From: Candidatus Homeothermus arabinoxylanisolvens
GTDB lineage: Bacteria; Bacteroidota; Bacteroidia; Bacteroidales; Muribaculaceae
Length of the DNA: 24,989 nt
Direction of reading: 5' to 3'
Assembly (NCBI GenBank): GCA_001689405.1
Contig: LUJO01000054.1
Location: 1-24,989 of the forward strand
Part shown: one piece after another, positions 8,775-16,538 of the stretch
How positions within the stretch are numbered: position 1 is the first letter of the stretch
Layout of the letters: each line of letters starts with the position of its first letter
Position numbers and translations under genes: made by a program
The notes under the pieces: generated by a model
The model's input: the letters and a program-made list of their open reading frames with translations, nothing else
What the model was told of the DNA's origin: nothing
The model's database searches: none

Positions 8775-9623
8775 CTACTTGCCGTCACCGGCATGCGACG
8801 TGCGTGCCGCCTGATCCCGTGCAAGAAGCAATTGCTTGTCGAGAAAATCGCGTTTGGCGGCCATGCGTCGTTGACCTGTCATGGCCTGCGACAGCCCGTA
8901 GGCGCGCTGCATGGCAAGGCGGTCGTTTGTTGACAACGCAGTCGTATGCGATTTTGTGCCGTTGAATATCAGTTTGATGTTCTTTGCCTGATTATCGGTC
9001 AGGAAATATCCGAGCGTGTCACATTCGGCTCCTGTGAAAGTTATCATTTCCGTACCGCCTGAACGGTAGTTGCGGTCTCCGTCATAATCCACGGTTGCCG
9101 TAGTGACTTTGCCGTTTCCGTCGGTCAGTGATATCGATGTATGCTTTATCGGATTGGATGTAAGCGAACTTATCATGTAGAACTGTCCGTCGGGCGATAC
9201 TCTTGACTCGACTCCGGTGCGGTTGAAGAGTGTCGACTTGGCATATTCCTTGATGACATAGTACCCTTCGACAAGCTGCGGGTTGTCGACGAGCGTGAAG
9301 TACTGCATGAGCGAGTCCTGAAGATGGCTGTACCATGACTGCAGGCTGTCGGTTGACTCCAGTTCTTTTATGGTCTGTCCCTCGATGACCAGCGGCCTCA
9401 GATGCATGCCTTCGCGCTGGGCCTTGATCTGAGCCGGATATTTGGCTTTAAGCGTGTCGAGGCGTTCGAGAGCCAAGGCATAGTCACCGGCTTTAAGGGC
9501 GGAGTCCGCTTCGGCCACCAGCTTTCCGGCCTGCGCCGACTCGTCATTCTTGCTTCCGCAGGATGCAAACAGCAGTGCCGTTGCCATCAGTAGCGGAGAT
9601 AGTTTACTTGCTGCGTTGTACAT
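8775..9623 (-). CDS. Lipoprotein of unknown function (Bacteroidales)
   Basis: A 282-aa predicted lipoprotein: MYNAASKLSPLLMATALLFASC ends in a lipobox-like FASC with Cys22 as the lipidation site. The residues after the cysteine (GSKNDES) are charged and loosely resemble a Bacteroidota surface-export signal, which is only suggestive. About residues 34-65 (AEADSALKAGDYALALERLDTLKAKYP) read like one TPR-type helix pair. The rest is beta-rich, and the C terminus is a basic helical tail. I do not recognise a named family beyond the general lipoprotein pattern. Its start lies inside the last codons of the RelA-type gene (20-nt overlap), so it is translated from the same mRNA as engB and relA. Whether that has functional meaning is unknown. 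Confidence 0.8.
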   Translation of the reverse strand: MYNAASKLSPLLMATALLFASCGSKNDESAQAGKLVAEADSALKAGDYALALERLDTLKAKYPAQIKAQREGMHLRPLVIEGQTIKELESTDSLQSWYSHLQDSLMQYFTLVDNPQLVEGYYVIKEYAKSTLFNRTGVESRVSPDGQFYMISSLTSNPIKHTSISLTDGNGKVTTATVDYDGDRNYRSGGTEMITFTGAECDTLGYFLTDNQAKNIKLIFNGTKSHTTALSTNDRLAMQRAYGLSQAMTGQRRMAAKRDFLDKQLLLARDQAARTSHAGDGK

Positions 9624-11802
9624 CTTTTACTCCTTTTACTGTTTTTAGTTTCTTTATGAGGTTGTTAAGGGTCGTGGTGTCATTTACACCCACTATAATG
9701 AAACCCTGAAATATATTGTCGTTAGAGTTTATTGATATGCTTCGGAGCGTCACGTCCTTTTCTTTGTTTATGATTGACGTTATATTGGTCACGATGCCTA
9801 TGTCATCATGACCGATTATGCGGAGTGTGGCTCCGAACTGCTGTCCGAGTTTGCCCGACCATCGGGTTGTTATGACACGATACGGGTACTTCTCCTTTAT
9901 GTTTGCGGCGTTGGGGCAGTCGCAGCGGTGTACCTTTATGACTCCCTCCGCAGAGATGAAGCCGAACACATCGTCGCCGAATATAGGATTGCAGCATTTT
10001 GCAAGACGATAGTTGATGCCCTTTATGTTGTCGCCGATCACGAGTACGTCATCAGTATTGTCATCCTCTTCCTTTACAAGCTGAAATTCTTCGGCCGACC
10101 TTATTTCGGCGCTTTCGGCGGCTTTTCGTTCTACGGCTTCATATTCGGCTATAATGTCGTTTATGTCGAGGCGTTCATCGCCTACGGCATAATAGAAGTC
10201 GGTAACCGTCTTGTAGCCCATCTTCTTGATGACCTTCATTATGGTGGGCTCCTGAAGCTCGATTTTACGGTTCTTGAAGCGGCGCTCCACCAGCTCTTTG
10301 CCCAGAGTGGCCGAGCGGTTGTTCATCTCGTGGACGGTCTGACGTATTTTGTTTCTGGCCTTTGATGTCACTACGAAGTTGAGCCAGTCGAGCTTGGGCA
10401 CCTGCGTGGTTGAGGTGAGTATCTCTACCGTATCGCCGCTTTTCAGCTTGTAGTTAAGCCTCTCGTTTTTGCCGTTTACCTTACCTCCGGTGCATTTTAT
10501 TCCCAGATTGGAGTGAATGTTAAACGCGAAATCAAGAACCGATGCTCCGTAAGGCAACTTGTACAGGTCGCCTTTCGGTGTGAAGACAAACACTTCTTTG
10601 TCGTAGATGTCCATCTTCATGTTTTTCATCAGTTCCATAGGCCCTGTCTCGGCGGTTTCGAGTATATCGCGCACATTGTTCATCCATACGTCGAGATTGC
10701 CTTCGCTCTTTATGCCCTTGTATCGCCAGTGCGCGGCAAGACCTTTCTCTGCGATAAGGTCCATGCGCTTGGTGCGTATCTGTACTTCCACCCATCGCTG
10801 GTCGGGACCGTAGACTGTTATGTGCAGTGATTCGTATCCGTTGCTTTTCGGTATGCTGAGCCAGTCCTTCAGACGCGAAGGATTTGGCCGGTACAGGTCG
10901 GTTATTATGGAGTAGGCGAGCCAGCAGTCGCTCTTCTCGTTGGCCGGTTCGCTGTCTATTATTATCCTTATGGCGAAGAGGTCGTAGATGTGCTCTATGT
11001 CATTTTTTTGTTTGCGCAGTTTGTTCCATATCGAATAAATGGACTTCGTACGGCCTTTTACCTCGAATTTCAGGTTTGTCGCGCCCAGTTTCTCCTTTAT
11101 CGGCCGTATGAATTCCGCTATGTATGCGTCACGGCTTGTCTTGGTCTCGTTGAGCTTGCGTGCTATTTCCGTATACGTCTCTCTGTTGGTGTACTTGAGC
11201 GACATATCCTCAAGCTCCGACTTTATGGCGTACAGACCGAGACGGTGGGCGAGCGGGGCATACAGGTAGTTGGCCTCGTAGGCCACGTCGTGCACCATCT
11301 TTTCATTGGGATGATGGTTTATGGCCCTCATGAGTACGAGGCGGTCTATGATCATGATGATTATGACACGTATGTCTTCGGCAAATGTCAGCAGAAGTTT
11401 GCGGAAATTGTCGCTCTCGACAGCCGCCTGCCGGCTGTAAAGAGTCGATACTTTTAAAAGGCCGCGTATGAGTTTGGCTATGTCGTCGCCCCATTCTTTT
11501 ATAAGCTCTTCTTCAGGTATGAACTCCGTTTTGCACAGATTGAAAAGAAGAATGGCTATTATCATGTTTCTGTCGGGGCTTATCATCTCGCATAGAGCGA
11601 GAGCTGTCGACAGATTGTGTACCGTGGGGTTTATGCCGTAACGGTCGCGGCGGTAATGATTCTGATGTATGCCTTCGTTTATTATGTGTCTTACTTTTGC
11701 TATGTCGCCGCGCTCGGTTACATCATGTGTATGTGCGAGCAGCTTGCGAAACGCCGTAAGCATATATTCTTTTTCTTCAGGGGTCAGATATTTTTCTTCC
11801 AT
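9604..11802 (-). CDS. relA: RelA/SpoT-family (p)ppGpp synthetase with degenerate hydrolase domain
   Basis: Long RSH protein (732 aa) making the alarmone (p)ppGpp from GTP/GDP and ATP. Domains in order: an HD-fold region (about 45-200), synthetase (about 230-365), TGS (about 400-465), helical region, conserved-cysteine region (LAKCCNPIFGDDVFGF and HRCDCPNAANI, about 600-635) and a C-terminal ACT domain (about 655-730). The synthetase looks active: KSIYSIW at 253-259, YDLFAIRI with Asp274, GYESLH at 322-327, and VEVQIRT with Glu339. The hydrolase looks dead: the usual LLHDVVEDT reads LLFNLCKTE (F87, N88, K91, T92), the YxxHP His is Asn58, and DRLHN has become DRLVL, keeping only Asp153. This is the RelA rather than SpoT pattern, so a separate hydrolase should exist elsewhere. 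It sits 47 nt after engB in one operon. Confidence 0.93.
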   Translation of the reverse strand: MEEKYLTPEEKEYMLTAFRKLLAHTHDVTERGDIAKVRHIINEGIHQNHYRRDRYGINPTVHNLSTALALCEMISPDRNMIIAILLFNLCKTEFIPEEELIKEWGDDIAKLIRGLLKVSTLYSRQAAVESDNFRKLLLTFAEDIRVIIIMIIDRLVLMRAINHHPNEKMVHDVAYEANYLYAPLAHRLGLYAIKSELEDMSLKYTNRETYTEIARKLNETKTSRDAYIAEFIRPIKEKLGATNLKFEVKGRTKSIYSIWNKLRKQKNDIEHIYDLFAIRIIIDSEPANEKSDCWLAYSIITDLYRPNPSRLKDWLSIPKSNGYESLHITVYGPDQRWVEVQIRTKRMDLIAEKGLAAHWRYKGIKSEGNLDVWMNNVRDILETAETGPMELMKNMKMDIYDKEVFVFTPKGDLYKLPYGASVLDFAFNIHSNLGIKCTGGKVNGKNERLNYKLKSGDTVEILTSTTQVPKLDWLNFVVTSKARNKIRQTVHEMNNRSATLGKELVERRFKNRKIELQEPTIMKVIKKMGYKTVTDFYYAVGDERLDINDIIAEYEAVERKAAESAEIRSAEEFQLVKEEDDNTDDVLVIGDNIKGINYRLAKCCNPIFGDDVFGFISAEGVIKVHRCDCPNAANIKEKYPYRVITTRWSGKLGQQFGATLRIIGHDDIGIVTNITSIINKEKDVTLRSISINSNDNIFQGFIIVGVNDTTTLNNLIKKLKTVKGVKDVQRSK

Positions 11803-11849
11803 AATTAAAAAGCCTTTTTAAAATGGAACGTTTTTAGTCGTGTTCACAG

Positions 11850-12464
11850 TCACTCGCCGGGCGATGGCAGGGGAAGCTTGTTCAGTTCTTCCATATAATC
11901 GAGAAGCTCTTTCCGGCCGCGTCCGTTGTTGCTTGACGTATAGAATACGGGCGGCAGCTCTTCCCACTGTTCTCGCAGACGGTCGAGGTATTTGCCTGTC
12001 TGTATTTTGCCTGCGGCCGACGACAGCTTGTCAAGTTTGGTAAATACGATGGCAAACGGCACTTCGTTTTCTCCGAGCCATTCCATGAACTCCAAGTCTA
12101 TTTTCTGCGGGTCATGACGTGAGTCGACGAGCACAAACAGGTTGGTCATCTGACGTCGTTCGAGTATATAGTCCTCGATTATACGTTTTATCTCGCTCTG
12201 CATTTTTTTGCCGCGCTGGGCATATCCGTAGCCGGGCAGGTCGACTATGTACCACTCGTCGTTTATCAGAAAATGGTTGATAAGCGTGGTCTTTCCGGGA
12301 GTGGATGATGTCATGGCCAATCCTTTCCGTCCTGTAAGCATGTTTATGAGCGATGACTTGCCGACATTGGACCGCCCGATGAAGGCATACTCATGACGTG
12401 TCGTGTCAGGACATTTAGCCACATTTGAATTGCTTATCTCGAATTTTGCAGAAGTGATATTCAT
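11850..12464 (-). CDS. engB: Ribosome-biogenesis GTP-binding protein EngB (YihA/YsxC)
   Basis: Essential Era/Obg-like GTPase for 50S subunit assembly, cytoplasmic. The 204-aa length matches the family (about 195-210 aa). The G motifs are all present: G1 GRSNVGKS (residues 30-37), the G2 region with SSTPGKTT (53-60), G3 DLPGYG (75-80), and G4 TKLD (about 142-145). The C-terminal FYTSSNNGRGRKELLDYM corresponds to G5 and the last helix. The ATG at 12464 fits the family start (NITSAKFEISNSNV). It is the first gene of the minus-strand operon engB-relA-lipoprotein and is divergent from the DUF1599 gene. Pairing ribosome assembly with alarmone synthesis in one transcript is an appealing context, but I infer it only from spacing. 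Confidence 0.96.
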   Translation of the reverse strand: MNITSAKFEISNSNVAKCPDTTRHEYAFIGRSNVGKSSLINMLTGRKGLAMTSSTPGKTTLINHFLINDEWYIVDLPGYGYAQRGKKMQSEIKRIIEDYILERRQMTNLFVLVDSRHDPQKIDLEFMEWLGENEVPFAIVFTKLDKLSSAAGKIQTGKYLDRLREQWEELPPVFYTSSNNGRGRKELLDYMEELNKLPLPSPGE

Positions 12465-12484
12465 TTCAGTCTCGTTTGGTTACG

Positions 12485-12492
12485 TAAAGATA
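12485..12492 (-). promoter_or_regulatory. Possible -7 element for the engB-relA operon
   Basis: Minus-strand TATCTTTA (12492-12485) differs from TAnnTTTG at the last base only. It would start transcription about 15 nt before the engB ATG. I see no convincing -33 element at the right distance, so this is tentative. Confidence 0.35.
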
Positions 12493-12600
12493 GTAATATT
12501 TTCGTGTAGTTATATAAAATAAATGCGTATTTCGTATTATTGTTGAGCAGGCGGCGCATTTTAAGTCGCTTCTTGTTTTCGGGATGTCGTGTAATAATGT

Positions 12601-12608
12601 TATCTTTG
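12601..12608 (+). promoter_or_regulatory. Promoter -7 element for the DUF1599-DoxX operon
   Basis: TATCTTTG at 12601-12608 is a perfect TAnnTTTG match. A T-rich stretch (TTTTC, 12576-12580) lies 20 nt upstream where a -33 element is expected, and a TTG lies at 12573-12575. Transcription would begin near 12614, which rules out the in-frame ATG at 12584 as the start of the DUF1599 protein. Confidence 0.6.
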
Positions 12609-12631
12609 CAATGATAAAAGCAAATATTTCT

Positions 12632-13177
12632 ATGGCCGATACAATAGCTCAGTTTGATCGCGCGCTTGAAAAGTGTCGTGACGTGTTTGTTAAAAAGTTG
12701 AAGGATTACGGTGCCTCGTGGCGCATAATGCGCCCGGAGTCGGTTACCGACCAGATATTTATAAAAGCCACACGCATACGGTCGCTTGAGACCAAGAAAG
12801 TGTCAAAGGTGGGCGAGGGCATACTTCCCGAGTTTATCGCCATAGTGAATTACGGTGTCATAGGACTTATTCAGCTTGAACTCGGGTTCAGCGACAAGGA
12901 GGACCTCGATGTGGAGAAGGCCATACAGCTCTATGACCGTTATATAGCTCTTACGCGCGAGCTAATGATCAAGAAAAATCATGACTATGATGAGGCTTGG
13001 CGCGGCATGAGGGTACACTCTTACACCGACATCATACTTCAGAAACTTATGCGTACCAAGCAGATCGAGGACAACGCCGGGGTGACTCTTGTGTCGGAAG
13101 GCATCGACGCCAATTATCAGGACATGATAAATTACTCGGTATTCGCCATAATAAAGCTGACAGAAGGCGATGAGTGA
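12632..13177 (+). CDS. DUF1599 (nucleotide modification associated domain 1) protein, internally duplicated
   Basis: 181-aa cytoplasmic protein, all-helical in appearance, of the Bacteroidota DUF1599 family; the biochemical role is not established. I chose the ATG at 12632 (MADTIAQFDRAL) because the in-frame ATGs at 12584 and 12611 lie before or at the predicted transcription start. The protein is two copies of one unit of about 78 residues: 8-85 and 101-179. Each copy carries KK-x3-DY-x3-W-x2-MR, then TD, a basic patch, an EGI segment, and NY-x-V near its end. The family name comes from related domains near phage DNA-base modification genes, so a nucleotide-binding or nucleotide-cleaving role is possible. 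The stop overlaps the start of the DoxX-like gene by 8 nt (ATGAGTGA), so the two are co-translated. Confidence 0.85.
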   Translation: MADTIAQFDRALEKCRDVFVKKLKDYGASWRIMRPESVTDQIFIKATRIRSLETKKVSKVGEGILPEFIAIVNYGVIGLIQLELGFSDKEDLDVEKAIQLYDRYIALTRELMIKKNHDYDEAWRGMRVHSYTDIILQKLMRTKQIEDNAGVTLVSEGIDANYQDMINYSVFAIIKLTEGDE

Positions 13178-14423
13178 GTTTGTCCGACGACACAACAAGG
13201 CTATTGTATGGACTTTCCGCATACTGGTGGGAGCGGTCTTCATCGTGTCGGGTACGACGAAGATGATCGACGTATGGGGCTTTATCTATAAGATAGAACA
13301 ATATCTCAACGTTTGGTCATGGCCGCAACCGCGCTCTCTTGTCCTTGTGGTGGCCATGGGCCTTTCAGCCGTTGAATTTCTTACCGGATGGTTTCTTATA
13401 ACCGGATGTTATAAGCGTACGTGTGTGTGGATCATGTCATTGACCATGCTTGGCATGCTGCCGCTCACGTTTTATATAGCCGTGGCCAATCCCGTGAGCG
13501 ATTGCGGATGTTTTGGCGATTTTCTGCTTATATCCAATACGGCCACATTTATTAAAAACGTGGTCATATCGGCCATGTTGGTCTATCTGCTGTTTCATAA
13601 CCGCGGGGTCGACGGCTTGTTTTCCGCCTATTCGCAGTGGCTTGTCGGTTTTGTGGCGCTCATATATATAATTGTAATAGGACTTTTCGGCTATAATATA
13701 CAGCCTCTTGTCGATTTCCGTCCCTACAAGGAGGGCACGGCATTGTTGTCTGACCGTAATGACGAGGAGGAAGGCGAGTGGCGGTTCATATACGAAAAAG
13801 ACGGTGAAAGCAGGGAGTTCGGCGAGGATGAGCTGCCCGACAGTACATGGACTTTTGTCGACCGTGTAGAACCGGAGCGCGTGAACGTTGCCGAAGAACG
13901 TACATTGGCGGTATTTGACGGCGATGAGGATGTGACCGGCGAGGTGATAGCCACCGACGGCATACAGGTTATGGTGCTTATTCCGGAAATGAAAAATCTT
14001 GACGCTTCGTCGACATATCTTATAAACGACATGAACCGTTATGTGATGTCGCTCGGCGGCGAGATGATAGCCATACTCGGGTCCGACAGCAGGGGCGTGG
14101 AGTTCTGGCGCGATTTCTCGATGGCTTCATATGACATCTATACGGCCGAAGACACTTCGCTTAAAGAGCTGGCCCGCGGCAATGTGTCGGTTGTATATCT
14201 TAAAGACGGCGTGATAGTGTGGAAGCGCTCTCTGTCATCAATTGACAGCGACTGGTTTGCCACAGCTGACGGTAATGCGCTTGACATGCTGACATACTCC
14301 GGTACATTCCTGTTCTGGCTGCTGACGGTACTGTTCTTGGGCGCTGAAGCGGTCATATGGGGCATCGACAGGAGCGGAAGGGCGGTAAAATTGCATTTCT
14401 CGCGTAGAAATCGGAAAAAATAA
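13170..14423 (+). CDS. DoxX/MauE-like inner-membrane protein with C-terminal thioredoxin-like region (BT_3928 type)
   Basis: A 417-aa membrane protein. The N-terminal about 145 residues are a DoxX/MauE-like four-helix bundle (FRILVGAVFIVSGTTKMID; AVEFLTGWFLITG) with a DCGCFGD motif (Cys112, Cys114) between helices 3 and 4, as in redox-linked members of this group. A further helix (about 157-175) leads to a soluble region. Part of that region (about 275-365: STYLINDMNRYV, MIAILGSD, VSVVYLKDGVIVWKRSL) looks like a thioredoxin fold but has no CxxC. A final helix (about 375-398) and a basic tail end the protein. I recall this as the family named after B. thetaiotaomicron BT_3928, next to triose-phosphate isomerase there too. 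It probably handles envelope thiol redox or electron transfer, by analogy only. It overlaps the DUF1599 gene by 8 nt. Confidence 0.82.
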   Translation: MSEFVRRHNKAIVWTFRILVGAVFIVSGTTKMIDVWGFIYKIEQYLNVWSWPQPRSLVLVVAMGLSAVEFLTGWFLITGCYKRTCVWIMSLTMLGMLPLTFYIAVANPVSDCGCFGDFLLISNTATFIKNVVISAMLVYLLFHNRGVDGLFSAYSQWLVGFVALIYIIVIGLFGYNIQPLVDFRPYKEGTALLSDRNDEEEGEWRFIYEKDGESREFGEDELPDSTWTFVDRVEPERVNVAEERTLAVFDGDEDVTGEVIATDGIQVMVLIPEMKNLDASSTYLINDMNRYVMSLGGEMIAILGSDSRGVEFWRDFSMASYDIYTAEDTSLKELARGNVSVVYLKDGVIVWKRSLSSIDSDWFATADGNALDMLTYSGTFLFWLLTVLFLGAEAVIWGIDRSGRAVKLHFSRRNRKK

Positions 14424-14424
14424 T

Positions 14425-14432
14425 TAATTTTG
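14425..14432 (+). promoter_or_regulatory. Promoter -7 element for tpiA
   Basis: TAATTTTG (14425-14432) is a perfect TAnnTTTG match, two bases after the DoxX-like stop codon. No clear TTG lies at the ideal -33 distance (the sequence there is TTTCT). The implied leader is about 40 nt of A/T-rich sequence. Confidence 0.6.
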
Positions 14433-14478
14433 CAGATAATAATACAACACCAAATATATCAATTAATATATATTAAGA

Positions 14479-15234
14479 ATGAGAAAGAAAATTGTAGCAG
14501 GAAACTGGAAGATGAACACCAATCTTCAGGAAGGTGTGGCTCTTGCATGTGAAGTGAACAAGGCATTGAAGGATGCAACTCCCAAGTGCGATGTTGTTAT
14601 TGCCGTTCCATTTACTCATCTCGCAACTGTAAATGAAGTTATCGACAAGAGCAAGCTCGGTCTTGGTGCCGAAAACTGCGCTGACCATAAGTCGGGCGCT
14701 TACACCGGCGAGGTATCGGCTTCAATGGTAGCTTCCACCGGTGCCACTTATGTGATACTCGGACACTCCGAGCGTCGTCAGTACTACGGCGAGACTTCGG
14801 AGACTCTTAAGGAAAAGGTAGCCCTTGCCCTTGAAAACAACCTTACTCCTATCTTCTGTATAGGTGAAGTGCTTGCCGAACGTGAAAACGGTACTTACAA
14901 CGATGTTGTGAAGAAGCAGATCGAGGACGCACTCTTCCATCTGTCGGCTGAGGACTTCGGCAAGATTATCCTCGCTTACGAACCCGTATGGGCTATCGGT
15001 ACCGGCAAGACCGCTACCGACGATCAGGCTGAGGACATGCATGCGTTCATTCGCGGTGTCATCGCCGAGCGTTACGGCAAGGAAGTGGCCGAGGACACTT
15101 CGATACTTTATGGCGGAAGCTGCAAGCCTACCAATGCTCCCCAGCTTTTTGCAAAGCCCGATGTTGACGGCGGACTTATCGGTGGTGCCGCTCTTGACGC
15201 CGCATCGTTCATGGGCATTGTAAATGCATTCTGA
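14479..15234 (+). CDS. tpiA: Triose-phosphate isomerase
   Basis: Interconverts dihydroxyacetone phosphate and glyceraldehyde-3-phosphate in glycolysis and gluconeogenesis; cytoplasmic dimer. The 251-aa length is standard. Catalytic residues are all visible: Lys11 in GNWKMN, His96 in ILGHSERR and Glu168 in AYEPVWAIGTGKTA, with the phosphate-binding LYGGSCKP and GLIGGAAL near the C terminus. The start at 14479 (MRKKIVAGNWKMN) matches the family. The gene appears to have its own promoter directly after the DoxX-like gene, and a hairpin with a T tract follows at 15270-15307, so it is probably its own transcript. Compared with its neighbours it uses fewer rare-looking codons such as ATA for isoleucine, consistent with high expression. 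Confidence 0.98.
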   Translation: MRKKIVAGNWKMNTNLQEGVALACEVNKALKDATPKCDVVIAVPFTHLATVNEVIDKSKLGLGAENCADHKSGAYTGEVSASMVASTGATYVILGHSERRQYYGETSETLKEKVALALENNLTPIFCIGEVLAERENGTYNDVVKKQIEDALFHLSAEDFGKIILAYEPVWAIGTGKTATDDQAEDMHAFIRGVIAERYGKEVAEDTSILYGGSCKPTNAPQLFAKPDVDGGLIGGAALDAASFMGIVNAF

Positions 15235-15269
15235 TACTGATACACGATATTGAAATAGTCATTGTACGG

Positions 15270-15307
15270 CGGACGCCCCGGTATATTACGGCGGCGTCCG
15301 TCTTTTT
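15270..15307 (+). terminator. Rho-independent terminator after tpiA
   Basis: CGGACGCC (15270-15277) pairs perfectly with GGCGTCCG (15293-15300) over a 15-nt loop, followed by TCTTTTT. It lies about 35 nt after the tpiA stop and before the promoter of the SPOR gene. Confidence 0.8.
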
Positions 15308-15310
15308 ATA

Positions 15311-15341
15311 TTGCAAGTATATTATATTTTAACTAACTTTG
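15311..15341 (+). promoter_or_regulatory. Predicted promoter for the SPOR-folE operon
   Basis: TTG (15311-15313), a 20-nt spacer and TAACTTTG (15334-15341) match the Bacteroidota consensus. The start would be near 15347, about 20 nt before the GTG start codon at 15366. Confidence 0.75.
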
Positions 15342-15365
15342 CACGAAATTCAATCCGATACATAA

Positions 15366-15851
15366 GTGAAGATAACAAGGATTTTGATAATGTTGCTGCT
15401 CGGTATGTGGCACATGTCAGCAAGCGCCGAGACTGCCGATTCTCTATCGCGTAGGGTGTCGATTGTGGAGCATATCGAGGCCGACAGCGCCATAACCGTC
15501 ATTATGCCCGAGGCATTGGCGCAAAGGCTTGTATATGAAGCGCCTCATGCTACCGAGGAGGCGCGCCCTGTGTCAGGCAAGACCGGCGGTTATCGTATTC
15601 AGGTGTTTTCCGACAACAATGCCCGCACGGCAAAGGCCGAGGCCCGTACCCGTGCCCGCAATGTGGCGGCAAGATTTCCTCAATATCCGACTTACGTAGT
15701 GTACAGCTCGCCTTATTGGCGACTGCGTGTGGGCAATTTCCGCACTCAGGACGACGCCAATGCCGCCGCTCATGAGCTCAAAGAAGCTTTTCCCCGTTAT
15801 AGCAGAGAGATAAGGGTGGTACGCGACCGTATAATTGTAGCGGATGACTGA
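15366..15851 (+). CDS. Exported SPOR-domain protein
   Basis: 161-aa envelope protein with a signal peptide (about residues 1-21, ending SASA) and a C-terminal SPOR domain (about 74-157; GGYRIQVFSDNNARTAKAEA, YSSPYWRLRVGNFRTQDDA). SPOR domains bind denuded septal peptidoglycan glycan strands, so it is probably a division- or wall-associated factor. The start codon is GTG at 15366: the predicted promoter lies directly upstream, and the encoded N terminus (KITRILIMLLLGMWHM) is a good signal. The stop overlaps the folE start by 8 nt (ATGACTGA), suggesting coupled translation. The link to folE seems to be one of gene order rather than function. No lipobox is present, so the mature form should be soluble in the periplasm. 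Confidence 0.9.
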   Translation: MKITRILIMLLLGMWHMSASAETADSLSRRVSIVEHIEADSAITVIMPEALAQRLVYEAPHATEEARPVSGKTGGYRIQVFSDNNARTAKAEARTRARNVAARFPQYPTYVVYSSPYWRLRVGNFRTQDDANAAAHELKEAFPRYSREIRVVRDRIIVADD

Positions 15852-16437
15852 TTATATTCAAGCGATGGACAAGGATCAGGTAATAGCGCGGATAGCGGAG
15901 CATTATGAAAGTATAATACGTCTGCTCGGCGATGACCCGTCGCGGCATGGACTTGAAAAGACACCCGTGAGGGCGGCCAAGGCTTTGTACTATGCCACGC
16001 AGGGTTATCGCGAAAATGCCGATGATATAATGAAGTCGGCCATATTTGAATATGCCGGCTCGCAGATGGTTATTGTAAAGGACATCGAGTTCTATTCGTT
16101 CTGTGAGCACCACATACTGCCGTTCTTCGGCCGTGTGTCGGTCGGATATATTCCCGACGGGGAGATGATAGGTCTCTCGAAACTCGCCCGTGTAGTAAAC
16201 GTGTATGCCCGCAGGCTTCAGGTTCAGGAGCGTCTTACGGCCGAAATATGTGCATGTATTTCGCGCTCGCTTCATACAAAGGGGGTTATCGTCGCCTGCA
16301 ATGCCCAGCATCTGTGCATGAAGATGCGCGGCGTGGAGAAGCAGGATTCGAGCACTACCACAATTGAATACAACGGTCTTTTTTCGGCTCCCGATATGAG
16401 AGCGGAGTTTTTCAGCCTTATTCGTGACATAAATTAA
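15844..16437 (+). CDS. folE: GTP cyclohydrolase I
   Basis: Converts GTP to 7,8-dihydroneopterin triphosphate, the first step of tetrahydrofolate (and queuosine-type) pterin synthesis; cytoplasmic. The 197-aa length is normal for the short bacterial form. Signature segments are FCEHHILPFFGRV (Cys87, His89, His90), GLSKLARVVNVYARRLQVQERLT (110-132) and HLCMKMRGVEKQDSSTTT with Cys158. Cys87, His90 and Cys158 are the expected zinc ligands, so this is the zinc-dependent type I enzyme. The start at 15844 overlaps the SPOR gene; an alternative ATG at 15865 (MDKDQVIARI) would remove seven residues and cannot be excluded. It is the last gene of its transcript; the ileS promoter follows about 60 nt later. 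Together with folD at 22664 it gives the window two folate-pathway genes. Confidence 0.97.
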   Translation: MTDYIQAMDKDQVIARIAEHYESIIRLLGDDPSRHGLEKTPVRAAKALYYATQGYRENADDIMKSAIFEYAGSQMVIVKDIEFYSFCEHHILPFFGRVSVGYIPDGEMIGLSKLARVVNVYARRLQVQERLTAEICACISRSLHTKGVIVACNAQHLCMKMRGVEKQDSSTTTIEYNGLFSAPDMRAEFFSLIRDIN

Positions 16438-16496
16438 TTATCTCACTCTTTTATAAGTAAGCGCATATAAAAGTTTTTAATTTGGCTGATTTGTTG

Positions 16497-16504
16497 TAAA
16501 TTTG
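16497..16504 (+). promoter_or_regulatory. Promoter -7 element for the ileS operon
   Basis: TAAATTTG (16497-16504) is a perfect TAnnTTTG match, 34 nt before the ileS ATG. The -33 region is only T-rich (AGTTTTTAA, 16472-16480); the nearby TTTG at 16481 is too close to be used. Confidence 0.6.
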
Positions 16505-16538
16505 CAAAAAATTTACATTAGGCAAATTAGTCACTGAG

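Noticed and set aside
12584..12631. ATG at 12584 or 12611 as the DUF1599 start
   Set aside because: Both lie before or at the expected transcription start set by the TATCTTTG element at 12601-12608; the ATG at 12632 gives the family-like N terminus.
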